A stretch of 64,000 nucleotides of DNA. It comes from Eukaryota sp. TZLM1-RC (Eukaryota; Metamonada: BaSk clade). Position 1 is the first letter of the stretch; each line of letters begins with the position of its first letter. Positions 1-10,079 of this stretch are shown here, piece after piece. A program made the translations under genes and the position numbers. The stretch covers positions 930,001-994,000 of the forward strand of contig JAUPSS010000004.1 of assembly GCA_040285825.1 (NCBI GenBank), given 5' to 3'. The notes beneath the pieces are model-generated. The model did no database searches. It had not been told where the DNA came from and saw only the letters and a program-made list of their open reading frames with translations.

Positions 1-486
1 ATTAGAGGAAAATGAAAAAGTGGCGACAATTTGAAGTAGAAATGTTTTCGCAAAACTATCTTTTTTGATTGTAAGGTATGGAAAGTTAAAATTTGAATCA
101 TCCACAAAGTCCAATTGTTCCACAAATTCCTCATCTTCTTTCCCCTTTCGATTGACCTTGCTGACGTCATCATTTTGACTGTGTATGGGTAACGATTGTG
201 TAGTTTCCGATACTTGACGAGAACAAACTAGAGGAGCACAACGTTCCATAAAAGAACTATAACTAATCACTGGAATATCATCGTCAAGGTTAGGGTTAGG
301 GTTAGGGTTGGTATCAGAAATTTGTGGATCGGAAACCATGGAGTCAAGTTGGCAATCACCATTGTCGACTTGGGAGTAACAAAAGCTACCCCCCTCTGCA
401 ATCAAATCTTCATCACTATCATCATCAACAATGCTGACGTCATCGTGATCCCCACTTGTAACCTCACTCGTCACCGCATCCTGACA
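1..486 (-). CDS. C-terminal acidic tail of the DEAH helicase gene (runs off window start)
   Basis: The minus strand is open from 486 to the window edge. It encodes an acidic, low-complexity tail: an early stretch reads DDVSIVDDDSDEDLIAE, an NPNPNPN run comes from telomere-like hexamers at 290-307, and charged segments follow. It joins the helicase C-terminal reading frame (471-917) only if one arm of the palindrome at 471-504 is ignored, so I treat it as the same gene. No domain is recognised and the true C-terminus lies outside the window. Alternatively it is a separate exon. The continuous open frame and matching strand are seen; the gene assignment is inferred. Confidence 0.5.
288..310 (+). 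repeat. Three telomere-type TTAGGG units inside a coding frame
   Basis: TTAGGG occurs three times in tandem at 290-295, 296-301 and 302-307, flanked by GG and TTGG. On the minus strand the units read as repeated Asn-Pro in the helicase tail. A second pair lies at 1835-1846 in the same gene. Confidence 0.9.
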
Positions 487-504
487 CGTGTCAGGATGCG
501 GTGA
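471..504. repeat. Perfect 34-bp palindrome (two 17-nt arms, no spacer)
   Basis: The 17 nt at 471-487 are exactly the reverse complement of 488-504, centred on CACGTG. The palindrome sits exactly where the helicase reading frame breaks. Removing either 17-nt arm puts 471-917 and 1-470 into one frame, so the second arm looks like a templated fold-back duplication or a sequencing/assembly hairpin artefact. Confidence 0.95.
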
Positions 505-917
505 TTGAACAGCTCACTACGTCGAGGTTGGGGAACAAGGCCAAATTTTGAAAATTCTTGTCGTACTTGGATAACAACATCGTGAAGTTCCTGAAGCCAA
601 AAAAGTGACAAGAAATAGGGTAATTCTTCAATAATTTCTTGGGGATTTTCTAAATTATCAATAATATAACCCTTCTTCTTGATGAACCACAGATAAGCAT
701 CAACCCCAGCAACTAGATCAGACCTCGATCCACCAGAAAAATTCAATAATGATTTCATACCGGCAGCTGGATTACCCATTGGTGTCTTGATTGGACACTT
801 TCGGTCAGATATACAAGCAGCAATGATGGCGTATTCACCCAACCCCAAACAACAGCCATAAAAGGCCATTTTAGCAGCCTTAATTGATAGGGGCACTGAT
901 AAAACAACTCTTCCCAT
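471..917 (-). CDS. DEAH helicase C-terminal (HA2/ratchet-like) segment
   Basis: This frame encodes the helicase-associated region downstream of the RecA2 domain. It has the pattern VPLSIKAAKMAFYGCCLG, then AIIAACISD, then a conserved RSDL followed by AYLWF, as in DEAH/RHA helicases where this region packs behind the motor. The listed ATG is not a true start. The sequence just upstream (DLTQNSHTLF in another frame) joins it across a T-rich run near 918-922, which implies a one-base indel. It ends at the 471-504 palindrome. The match to the HA2 pattern is from family knowledge; the frame breaks are visible. Confidence 0.75.
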   Translation of the reverse strand: MGRVVLSVPLSIKAAKMAFYGCCLGLGEYAIIAACISDRKCPIKTPMGNPAAGMKSLLNFSGGSRSDLVAGVDAYLWFIKKKGYIIDNLENPQEIIEELPYFLSLFWLQELHDVVIQVRQEFSKFGLVPQPRRSELFNHRILTRVRMR

Positions 918-981
918 TGAAAAAGTGTATGGGAGTTTTGGGTAAGGTCAGAATTTTCGTTGACAATAACCCCTTCCCTAA

Positions 982-2300
982 TTAAAACATTATAAGCTTG
1001 CGAAACACGATTGAGATAAGGGGTGCAGGCAAGGATTGTAGTAGCTGTTCAGGCTCAATTACCCCTATATTTAAGCAACTCAATACTAAACGTGTTAGCG
1101 AAACTCTGAGCGTCATGGGTTTACTTTCTTCGAGTAGACAATTGTCATACAAAAAATTTGGGATCATTCTAACCACTACCCCAGGCCCCAACCTTTCAAC
1201 TCGACCCTCAAGTTGAGTTAATAACTGTTTCGACGCCCAGGTTTCCACTAGAATGTCGTTCCGCTCAGCTTCTTTATACCAAACTTCCTTATGAACACAC
1301 GTGTCGATTACGATATTAATGTCAGGAATTGTAAGCGAAGACTCTGCGATATTTGTTGCTAAAATAACCTTTACTCTGTTTCTTCTTCTTTTTGATTTAG
1401 GCTTTAAGGCCTTTTCATTATCTTTCGAAGACAAACTGGAGTGAAGCATGCAAACGTCAATTTTGCCAGCGATTGGTGACGTGGCAAAGGCATCTGCAAG
1501 CTCATTAATGATACCCATTCCAGGTAAAAAGATCAGAATTCCATTGACTTTATGGAAATGTCGAGAAAATAATTTTTTCTTAATTATGCCCTCTACAAAG
1601 GTAGGTAATTGCTGACGAATTTCAAAATTACATCGAACAGGGACAGAAGGGTCTGAAAAAAATTGAAATTCCGAATTATCATAGGTGAAATATCGTCCAA
1701 AAAGGGAATCATCCAAATAATACCTGAAAATTTCAAATTTACGACCAGAAACTTGTACACTTGTGTGCAATCGTGAGGGAATATTTGAATAAAACTTACC
1801 AAACTGCTCCTCAGACTCTGACCCCAACATACGGTTAGGGTTAGGGTTGAAATTTGAAACGTATTGATCTGCGTATAAATCTGCCAAATTACTTGTGGGC
1901 AAAGTGGCAGACATGAACACATTTCTTGATGGTTTTTTCGCCAATAAGAACTTACACAAAGTCAAACAAAGTTCACCATCAACGTCACGATTATGGACCT
2001 CATCAAAAATCAAAACATCAATTTGATTGCTTCCATTTTGGTCGCTCAAAATTGACTTTAAAAGACCCTGACACACCCCATTCGTCACAAATTTAATCCT
2101 ACAATCAGATGTGAAACAAGCATCCCCTCCGATATGATACCCAATTAGAGAAGGAAAAAGGAGTCCCCATTCATTGGAAACTCTTCTAGCTAGAGTGTAG
2201 CAAGGAACTCTTTGTTGTTGGGAGACGACTATATGGGGTAGAGGAACATTGGATTCAGCAGCATCGTCAAGAATCATTTTGGCTAGTTGGGTTGATTTTC
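982..2300 (-). CDS. DEAH/RHA-type RNA helicase core (exon 2)
   Basis: ATP-dependent RNA helicase core. It begins with the second half of the Walker A loop (GKSTQLAKM, split by the intron at 2301-2505). Next come motif Ia-like CYTLARRVSNE, motif Ib region GYHIGGD, a Walker B box written DEVH (IFDEVHNRDVDGE, near 1990-2008), SAT (MSATLP, near 1910), GILIFLPG, motif V ATNIAESSLTIPDI and motif VI QLEGRVERLGPG. Motif VI departs from QRxGRxGR at two places (R to L, G to E). The frame ends at 982 after LLQSLPAP, but the next frame continues correctly (LNRVSQAYNVLIREG), so a one- or two-base indel lies near 1015-1025. Such helicases act in splicing, ribosome biogenesis or RNA decay; nothing here says which. 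Four frame breaks suggest a pseudogene or an error-prone sequence. Confidence 0.85.
1835..1846 (+). repeat. Two further TTAGGG units in the helicase coding frame
   Basis: Tandem TTAGGG at 1835-1840 and 1841-1846, followed by TTGA. On the minus strand it encodes FNPNPNR between the SAT motif and the second RecA domain, at a place where DEAH helicases tolerate loops. Confidence 0.85.
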
Positions 2301-2505
2301 CTATTGTTAGTTTGTTTAAAAAAAGATGGGAATGGAAAATTCAACAACTTAAATGAAATAGAATAACAACTCGGGATTCATATAAATGTTGGGTCATTAT
2401 TACCGGAATATGGTCCACACAATAAAAAAACCAAGTAATTTCAACTAAAACAACATTTAATTCAAATAATTTGGTAAGACCAAATCCCACACTAACTCAA
2501 CATAC
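2301..2505 (-). other. Spliceosomal intron splitting the helicase P-loop
   Basis: On the minus strand the donor GTATGT starts at 2505 and the acceptor AG is 2302-2301. Joining the flanks gives EIGSG + KST, a complete GxGKST Walker A motif, which is strong internal proof of splicing. The 3' end reads ACTAACAATAG, so a branch-site-like CTAAC lies only a few bases before the acceptor. Length is 205 bp. Confidence 0.85.
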
Positions 2506-2625
2506 CAGAACCAATTTCAGCAGCAATAGTAAAAATGATTTACTGAGGCTCATATGAAGTTCCTTGTTTCGTATATTGCCCAATGGTTGTTTATTACAAT
2601 CATTGATCAAATCTTTAAAGTCCAT
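2506..2625 (-). CDS. Helicase exon 1
   Basis: From an ATG at 2625 the minus strand reads MDFKDLINDCNKQPLGNIRN and continues to LSKS. The last part is then in a different frame as IFTIAAEIGSG up to the donor at 2505. The expected N-terminus of a DEAH motor domain is a short lead followed by a hydrophobic strand and the P-loop, as seen here. A one-base loss near 2530 is needed to connect the two parts. No upstream coding exon was seen. Confidence 0.6.
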
Positions 2626-2867
2626 TTTGGGACAATTATTATAACAATTGTGTTGTCAAAGTCCGTGCTATGGTCATTTGTGTAGTCATTGGTATGATTG
2701 ATTGAATGATTTTCGATTTGGAATCTAAGTGCCACTTTTGCAAGGGCTCATCTTTAACAATGATCGTCTTGAAAAAAAGGGAAGAAGCAAAGCATCACTT
2801 ATTTATTATAACATTTATTAAATACACCCAGTCATATGAAAATTACTAATGAAAACACATTTGGTGA

Positions 2868-3300
2868 CAAAATACTTTGAAATACAAAACAACCTAATAA
2901 CTTGCATGGATGTTGATTAGAGCCATATCTGTTTTTAGTAACCCCTTCCAACTCCACTACATTAATACAGACGACTGGTGAACAAATAAAATTATCTATA
3001 AGGGACTGTAAACTGTATAACGCTGACGATACTAACGATGTTGAGTTACTTAGGGTATTCGCAGATAGTGATTCAGGTAAACATGTCATCGAAGAAATCT
3101 TTAGCGAGTGTAATACTGCTCAAGGAACCTTCTGTACTGAGAAATGGTTTGGTGGAGATACTACCGATGAACCACTCCATTCTATAAGATACTCAGAAGT
3201 GTATCAACGATTTGATAAGAAACCAAAAGAAGATAACGAAAAATCTATTGAATCCAACAACGCAGCTCGCCCTCGCCCCGTGCCTCAGCAAAAGCGTCAT
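2868..3300 (+). pseudogene. Ty3/gypsy pol 3'-end remnant
   Basis: This stretch aligns base by base with 46880-47310 of the Ty3/gypsy element: the end of the integrase and the chromodomain-like tail (TVKWFGGETTEEPLHSIR in the better copy; here EKWFGGDTTDEPLHSIR). The reading frame is broken upstream of 3010. It is a 5'-truncated fragment directly abutting the duplicated segment that starts at 3339. Confidence 0.8.
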
Positions 3301-3305
3301 CCGTT

Positions 3306-3338
3306 TTTGCTAAATCTTTGCTAAATCTTTGCTAAATC
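3306..3338 (+). repeat. Three perfect 11-bp tandem units at a transposon/duplication junction
   Basis: TTTGCTAAATC is present three times without change at 3306-3316, 3317-3327 and 3328-3338. The array lies between the end of the Ty3 remnant and the left edge of the duplicated segment. Confidence 0.9.
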
Positions 3339-3362
3339 TTCCAGTTTTGCGGACGCTCTAAG

Positions 3363-3605
3363 TCACCATATAGCATATCTAGAGTCGCCACCTAGCTTAA
3401 CAACCTCAACATTTGGGAAAAATGATAATAATTGTGGATCATAATCAACTTCATCATAGTAAACATCAAGTTTTTTAATTCTAGTATTAATTACTTTGAG
3501 GCCAATATAATCAGCAGATATTTGAAATTTTAAATCACAAATACTTTCGTTTAAATTTAAATCTTGAGGATCTTTTAAAAACAACTTCTTTTGAATTGTA
3601 TGATC
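3363..3605 (-). pseudogene. 3' fragment of the RCC1-repeat gene
   Basis: Encodes FLKDPQDLNLNESICDLKFQ and more, the same peptide as the end of the RCC1-type gene at 30265-30437 and its inverted copy at 30505-30693. Only this end of the gene is present. No function is expected. Confidence 0.7.
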
Positions 3606-4013
3606 ATTGATTAAGTCTTTTCTTTTTCTTAATGTATCACACCTTTCTTGAAATCCTTCTCATGACTATCGTTCTTCCTCGTCATGCTATAGATTCACAC
3701 TATAGATACATTAAAATAAAGATAGGTTAAGTCTCATCACATTTTTAATTGAAATCTCAGGGCCAGTATTAAACATTCCGCTTATATCTCATCTGGAAGC
3801 ACATTCTGGCGAAGGAAACAGCTGTCTTTCAGTGATACAACATGACTGTTCAATTAAAGATGAAGAATTGGTTAGACATTGATTCGATCTGAAGCAAATC
3901 TGTTTTGTATAATAAATAGATTATAATTCTGTTTATTACTCAATAATCAGGTTGTTGTTGCTGTTAAATGATATCGTATTTGATCCTGGTTGCGACACTG
4001 GTCTTGTATCTGA

Positions 4014-4229
4014 ATGAATAGACCAACAGACATTTCATATAGTATTTTCGTTCATTTGTCAGATATCAGTAACGATTACACGTGGAAGTCCCATTGTAAT
4101 GAGTGGCTGAGTGCAATTTACTTTAATGATGATTTAAGTGGTAAATTGAATCACATTGGCGAAAACCTCACCTTGTTTGATCATAGGAACATTATCATAA
4201 ACAAATTATTATTGAACAAATCAGTTTAA
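4014..4229 (+). other. Unassigned 71-codon ORF, not preserved in the second copy
   Basis: Open from ATG at 4014 (MNRPTDISYSIF...). The corresponding stretch of the other segment (31110-31320) carries a changed start and a deletion, so the frame is not maintained. I doubt it is a gene. Confidence 0.15.
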
Positions 4230-4610
4230 CTGAAATACAGTCTTTTCTAGAACCAAGCAAAAGCAGCTTCGCACAGTAAGAATTGGTTATGAGTGTGTAG
4301 GATTTTGGTTTGGGACTTCAATTCTGACAAATTTGAAAGAGCCATCTTGACTCAACTCAGCTCATGTTTGCTAAACGATAAGCTTGATGGACAGCCCATT
4401 TCTGAGTACACCATGTGAACGTCGAGTTGAAGCTAATAGAAAAAAAGAGCAACAATTGAAATGCAGCTTAACTGAATGTTCTGTTCACAATAAGCATGAA
4501 ATTCATGTGTCTTTTTGATTTCAGACTCATTGACTCCTCATTTGGTATGTAAGAAGTCCCTCAAATAAACTCTCATGAAGAAGTGGGGTTGAAATTCTTT
4601 TGATATGCTC

Positions 4611-4988
4611 TCACACTGTATCTATTGGTATGTTTGTTTCAATTAGTTCGTCATAAATGGCCTTTTTATCATCTTGTATTATCTTATGTAGCACAAATAC
4701 TCCACTAATAAGGTTAACTGGTTCTACAGCAAATAGCTTTTGACATTGTTTTGACATTTTTGATTTGGTCTGCATCGAATGAATGTACATATCTCTGTTA
4801 AACTTTGGTTTCCTTATTGAATGGGATCTAACCCCACAAGAGCATCCTTTGCATATAGTTTTCATCAATACTTTCTGATGGACCATTGTTATGATTCTTT
4901 TGTTTTTCTTAAAAGAGGGGACATCTGTTTTTTCATTCCACATAAATGCCAGAAGTAAATGACTTGGTTCCACGTCATCAAAATACAT
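4611..4988 (-). CDS. Hypothetical 125-aa protein, duplicated-segment ORF (copy 1)
   Basis: A true ATG at 4988 opens a 125-codon frame, MYFDDVEPSHLLLAFMW to IPIDTV. A central Cys cluster reads CKGCSCG and is followed by basic residues (RSHSIRKPKFNRDMYIHS). No family is recognised. The copy at 31699-32076 differs at one residue that I can see, and a third partial copy lies at 27172-27335, so the ORF travels with a repeat. The Cys cluster could bind metal; this is a guess. It could be a transposon-encoded small protein or a remnant of a larger one. Confidence 0.45.
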   Translation of the reverse strand: MYFDDVEPSHLLLAFMWNEKTDVPSFKKNKRIITMVHQKVLMKTICKGCSCGVRSHSIRKPKFNRDMYIHSMQTKSKMSKQCQKLFAVEPVNLISGVFVLHKIIQDDKKAIYDELIETNIPIDTV

Positions 4989-4999
4989 TATTGCTTACG

Positions 5000-6260
5000 C
5001 TTTGCTTGACACCAATGGTGTCCAGGTTTTGTAATTCAGTTAGAGGTGTTTTGTTCATCTAGGTGTTGGTGTTATCTTTATTGGTGAATTTTTCGGGTGT
5101 CTTTGGTGCCTCCGTACTGGTATGTTAGGACATTCAATTATATTTGTCACTTCGATTCGCACTGCAAATTTTCTTTTTTACAACCTTTGTAGTGTGTTAG
5201 GGGTTCTACAATCGAATGGTTTTTTCTAGAGAATCTTTTAGTTCAATTACATTCAATCTTCTTCTAAACACTATAATATAATCTATTATTGTTTATGGCC
5301 TTATTTAGTGTCTTTCTTTGATAAACACCTGTTTAAAATGAATAAATTTAAAGACAACTTGTTCAATGACACCAGATTCCTATAAATAATAAGTACAAAT
5401 AACAGACTTTTTGACAGAAAATTTGTTAGTAGCAGAATAAAAATAACCAAGAACAGAAACTACAAGCCACTAAACAACATCTATTACTGAAAAAGGAAGA
5501 AACACTGATGAAATAAACCAATATATGAATTATTCAAAGCAACCCACTTGTTCTGTCACATTGTGCTTGTTGAGAAGCAGTAATCCTCCACCAGTTGTAA
5601 AAAACAATTATTCAACAAATAGAATCAACAGCTATAATGTTACTTATTGAAGAAAGAATAAAGCTAAAACTGTTGATCAAAACTGTTGCTTGGAATGTTG
5701 GACAGAAGATATTTACCATGTTTTGAAAACAAATTTTCAAAAAACACCCTCTTCTAAGTTTAATGCATTAAAAGTTAAAAAAATTCCAACAATTGTAGAT
5801 AATTTTAAGTTATGTCCTAACAGTAGTCATTCCCATTTCTGTTTTAGAATTTTTTCATAATGATATCACCATTGTTTAATTGATTATTATGTTACATTGC
5901 ATTGGTTGACCTCTTTTTATTGTACATATCTGGTATTTTGCATAATCCAAAAAACAAAACGAGATCAGTTTTACACATGAAAAACTTAACATGTATTCTT
6001 TCAGGGATTTGTTGCAGTAATTTTAGTAACCCTTAAATTTAATAGTTTACATTAAAGTTAAAGTGTCGGAAATATACAATAAAATAACACAATTTTTGAA
6101 CCAATTGCTAATCAAAAATTCTAATTTCAATTTGAGAATTATGAAAGTTTAAATATTAGCTGTCAAATAGAAAAGGTCTTGATTGAAATGATCTCAAACC
6201 TTACATTCAATGAACAAAAAGTTTGATGTCAAGAACTTAAAAAAATCAAATTTAAAACCA
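5000..6260. other. AT-rich noncoding part of the duplicated segment
   Basis: No ORF of note, no recognisable RNA gene, and only A/T-rich sequence with short homopolymers. It is matched over its full length by 32090-33348. Confidence 0.6.
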
Positions 6261-6274
6261 AAACATTGCTTTTT
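6261..6274. repeat. Left target-site duplication of LINE A1
   Basis: AAACATTGCTTTTT here is repeated at 8260-8273 and is present once, at 33349-33362, in the uninterrupted duplicate. This fixes the insertion site. Confidence 0.9.
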
Positions 6275-8259
6275 TTTTTATTATTTATTTTTATTCAACA
6301 ACAAATATGAAATACACAATTAAAACTCCACATCCTCAAAACCTGCCTCCCCTACATCAAAACAATTAATCGCCAAAGATTCAGAAAATTTCCCAAAAGA
6401 AGATAGTGAATCAGAAATTAGTGTTACCATTCCCTTAAAAATAGAAAATACAATCCTGTTTTGCCAGTAAACACGATTGAAAATTCTTCCAGTTCTTTCC
6501 TTTACAACTACAATAAAATCCTCAAGGAAAGCCATAGCAGCCTTACCTAGAGATCCAAGCAAAGAAAAAACAAATGGACATAAATTATATTGGGCATGAG
6601 AATTTTCATTAACCGAGGAAATGGGTTTCGCATATTTAGCAATTTTATATTTTTCGCCTGCAAGAAGAGGATTATTTACATCCGAGTTAATGAAATGTTT
6701 GTTAGAGGAATTACAAGGGTCAATAGACATGGCGTCCAAAATAGTAAAACTACCATTTAAACCAGGAACAACTAGATCACCTCTAGTCAGACCCATAGAA
6801 GCTCTGTTGTAACGCGTACTATCAATATTGGGATCATCAAGAATTAATTTTGATAACAGCGGTTCTAAAAAGGAATCTACACGATATGATTTGCACATTA
6901 CATAAATTTGGTCCCTGACGTTATTATGCACTTTGCTTCTAAACGTAATGAAATGTTTACAGTTCAAAAGATGAGTAAACAAAAGAGGTTTACCACATTT
7001 ACAAGTTAAATGATTGGGCAAATTGTTTGGCCACAGAAAACAACGAAAACGCATGTTTAGAAGCCATTCATTGTCTTTTAACAAGAGTCCATAAACAGAG
7101 GGAACTTGAGTTACTAAAGCAGCAGCTGAACTATCACGAATATCCTTTAAAAAATTACCGAAAGCGGGATTTTTAGTTTTGGCCAAGCCAAGTCTTACTT
7201 CATAATCCAAGCCTTCATATAATTTAACCAGATGGTGCTGAAGCTTTTTCAAGCAAAAACGTAAATTTGGAAGTGATCGAGTGGGAATTTCTTGAACATT
7301 TTGAGGAAAACACTGAATCCAGATATCACTAGGCAAATTTTCTAATTCAAATTGCAGTTGATTCAAGTAAAAATTTGATTCACCATTGATCAGATGAACA
7401 TCAAAAGGGAACCTTTGGAAAAATTCAAAAACAAAATTTTTACCACCTCCCAAAAATGCTGCTTTACACAGAATCGAAGATTTGGTGAATCCAATTCCAC
7501 CCAAATCTGCTGAACAAAATACATGACTTCGAATTAAAGATTCATTTACTTCTAATAAAGAAGAAAAAAATTTGACTCGAAGTTTGTTAAAAGATCTGCA
7601 AAAATTGAGAGATACCGAAGGAGGAGTTGACCTTAAAATATGAGTGAATTTTCCAGAATAACAAATTTTTAAAATAAAAAATTTGATGTGTTTCTCAATG
7701 TCACATTCAGCAATAAAACTAAGATCCTTGTCAAAACTTCTCCAATAAATTGTTTAACTGGAAATAAATTTCATCCAAATTGCCAAGCCAACATCCAAGA
7801 AACTTAAAAGCTTGTTGGTCATAATTGATAAAAGGAATCTGAGCTCCCCCAATCATCAAATATTGTTTTTCTCTACCAATCAAGAGACATTTAGATGGGT
7901 TCAAAGCTAAACCAATTTCTTTGTATTTCGCCGCAATGTTTTCAGAAACCCTAGAAATGCTTTCAAAAGAACCAATAATAGAAATGTCATCCATATAGGC
8001 AACAATACGCAAATCAGGGAAATCTTGTTGTGTCATTTTAATGATATTATGAATAGCCAAACAAAACAGCAAAGGGCCAAGAGGATCACCTTGTTTCACA
8101 CCAGAAGAAGATTCAAGGGTAAAGGAGTCAAAAATTAAGTCTGATTTTTTTCCATAAAATAAATAAAAATATGCAGAAAGTTCAGGAAAATCATGAAGAA
8201 GCACATCAAAAATACAATTACGTTTCACAGAATTGAAAGCATTTTTGAAATCCAAATTG
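6275..8259 (-). mobile_element. LINE family A, copy A1: 5'-truncated insertion
   Basis: A non-LTR retrotransposon on the minus strand. It starts (5') within the reverse transcriptase at motif A (LDFKNAFNSVKR), passes SGVKQGDPLGPLLFCLAIH and YMDDIS, and ends with TAA at 6320 after EDVEF and a poly-A tail seen as poly-T from 6275. The 14-bp duplications at 6261-6274 and 8260-8273, the truncation and the tail are the signature of target-primed reverse transcription. The duplicate at 33349 is the empty site. Confidence 0.92.
6320..8255 (-). pseudogene. LINE reverse transcriptase / endonuclease-like polyprotein (A1), one frameshift
   Basis: Two frames, 7731-8255 and 6320-7730, join with one indel near 7735 (LLEKF in one frame, DKDLSFIAECDIEKH in the next). 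The first holds the RT palm: FKNAFNSV, GDPLGP, and catalytic YMDD. The second holds the RT thumb, a Cys/His cluster (CKCG...HLLNCKH), VRDQIYVMCKS, then RGDLVVPG, ILDAMSIDP and GEKYKIAKY. The spacing of D, D and E..K resembles the restriction-like endonuclease domain found at the C-terminus of some LINE proteins; that assignment is inference. The N-terminus is missing through truncation. Confidence 0.85.
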
Positions 8260-8273
8260 AAACATTGCTTTTT
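8260..8273. repeat. Right target-site duplication of LINE A1
   Basis: Second copy of AAACATTGCTTTTT. The duplicated segment resumes here and runs to 8332. Confidence 0.9.
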
Positions 8274-8332
8274 GAATTAAATTTTTGTTGGAATTTTCCA
8301 GGCAAATGTTGCAAAGTACACAACATTGAATC

Positions 8333-10060
8333 TTACGATGTTGAAGATAGTAGGATACATGGATGATATCTCAATTATTGGTCCATTAAATGTTTTAAAT
8401 GAAATAACTTCTGAAGCCTCATTGTTTTACAGAGATATTGGTCTTTTGCTTAGTGCCGACAAATGTATTCTCATAGGAAAGTTAAAAGAAACATTAACCA
8501 TTGATGGAGTTGAAATTCCTTTTCTTAACTATTCCTCAGATGGTTTTCGTGTCCTAGGATGCTGGCTTGGAAATGTTCCAAAAATTACTGAAGACTTGAA
8601 TAATCTTTTAATTAAATTTGGTTCTGAACTTGACACAATTTCGTCATTTGAAATAAAGAAAAATATTCAGTTTTTTATTTTAAAAATTTTCTACTCCGGT
8701 AAAATTATTCACATATTAAGAACAACATCTCCTGATATTTCATGCGAGTTTTGCTGCTCATTTAATTATTTGAGAACAAAATTTTTGCATCTTTGATTGA
8801 CGTCAATCCTGAACTAATTCGAAGTCATGTTTTTTATCATCTAATTTTGGTGTAATTTATTTCACTAAATCGTCTTTTTCTGTCAGGCTGCTTTTTTGGT
8901 GGAGGAAAAAAATTTGTTTTTGAATTTTGCAACCGCTGTCCCATTGATGTTCATTTTCTGAATTTTACACGCAAAATTTTCTTAGAGACCTACAAAATAG
9001 TCTTGCTTGTTTGCCGTCTGAAATCTTGAGTAAATTTTTTCCAGACAATGTGCAGAAAATACCATCTAGAACACTAGTCAATCGGAGGTTTTGTGGTAAA
9101 AAATTGCAACACAAGTTAACAATAATTTTTCAAGGCTTGCATTTCAATGTTCTTTTTGGCTCGGCCCAAATCAATAATCATGTTTTCGCAAATTTTTTGT
9201 CAGATACTCAACACAGTTCCTCTTTGTGTATAATTACTCAGATTCCTCAAATATTTGGTCTTCTTTCAAATAATACCGAATCTTCTTGTACAATGCTCCT
9301 TCGTTGTTCTGTTTGGCCTGATAACGTGCCTCATTATTAGATTTGTAAATGTGGATCAAAAATTTTTCCAAATCATTTATTCAATTGTAAACATTTTATT
9401 ACTTTCCGATCAAAAGTTCATGATGTGGTAAGAGATCAATTCTATTGTATGTCAAAATCTCATAGAATTGTTTCCTATTTAGAACCATTACCTTACCATT
9501 TGGTTGATGAAGATACTTTGAATTCTTTTGGTCGAAATAGAGGTGGTTAAATGCTTGTAGGTCTTGAAGGTACTACCATTATTACAGATGTGAGCTCCAC
9601 TGATGTCTGTAATGATTCTTTTATTATAATGGCTTAGTCAAAATGTAGAGACCGCTTAACTGTTTCCCAAAAAGCCAAAATTGACAAATATAAAGCAAAA
9701 TTGTTGTCCTTGAATGCAGAATCGCATACTCATTATGTCCTCTGACCATTTGCAGTTTCTTTTTATGGAACTTTTGGACCTCTGACTTTATCTTTTCTGG
9801 ATGATTTTGTTGAAATTGTGAAACAACGTACTGAAAGAGTTTTTGAAAAGAGTTTTTGGCCAAACAGAATAGTATTTGCGATTTTCAAAGGTGTTGTTCC
9901 CTTATTATCTTCACCTTTGTTATCTCTTGGACGCTTTTATGAAAGAACAACTTTCAGTCAATTCTTCCTGGTTGATTTGTTTTAAGAGGACATAGAATTT
10001 TAACCTTGTACTATAGTTTGTTGTTGTTGAAATAAAGAAATAAAAGTTTATAAAAAAGAA
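8333..10060 (+). mobile_element. LINE family A, copy A2 (5'-truncated, decayed)
   Basis: Begins abruptly at KIVGYMDDISIIG and continues with RT thumb and C-terminal sequence: open frame 8326-8796, then pieces at 9011-9340 and onward through CKC/LNCKH-like and PFAVSFYGTFGP-like stretches. It ends EDIEF at 10001-10003 and an A-rich tail near 10030-10060. Several frameshifts and stops are present. It follows the duplicated segment exactly at its right edge (8332), so this LINE may define that boundary. I could not find a target duplication. Confidence 0.8.
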
Positions 10061-10079
10061 AAAATCTAGTTTCATCAAA

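Larger units (their letters stand above)
3339..8332. repeat. Duplicated segment, copy 1 (interrupted by a LINE at 6275-8259)
   Basis: Apart from the LINE, this segment is nearly identical to 30442-33421, in the same orientation. Small differences are scattered substitutions and short indels. It starts at TTCCAGTTTTG and ends at ACAACATTGAATC. It contains the end of an RCC1-gene copy (3363-3605, minus), a 125-codon ORF (4611-4988, minus) and otherwise noncoding AT-rich DNA (3620-4600 and 5000-6270). Similarity on both sides stops abruptly. Confidence 0.9.

Noticed and set aside
288-310. Chromosome end
   Set aside because: Only three TTAGGG units, inside an open reading frame, with unique sequence on both sides.
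998-1216. 72-codon plus ORF opposite the helicase
   Set aside because: The minus strand carries helicase motifs over the same bases.
1-2625. A bacterial or organellar origin for the window
   Set aside because: Spliceosomal introns, LINEs, Ty3/gypsy elements and poly-A signals throughout exclude it.
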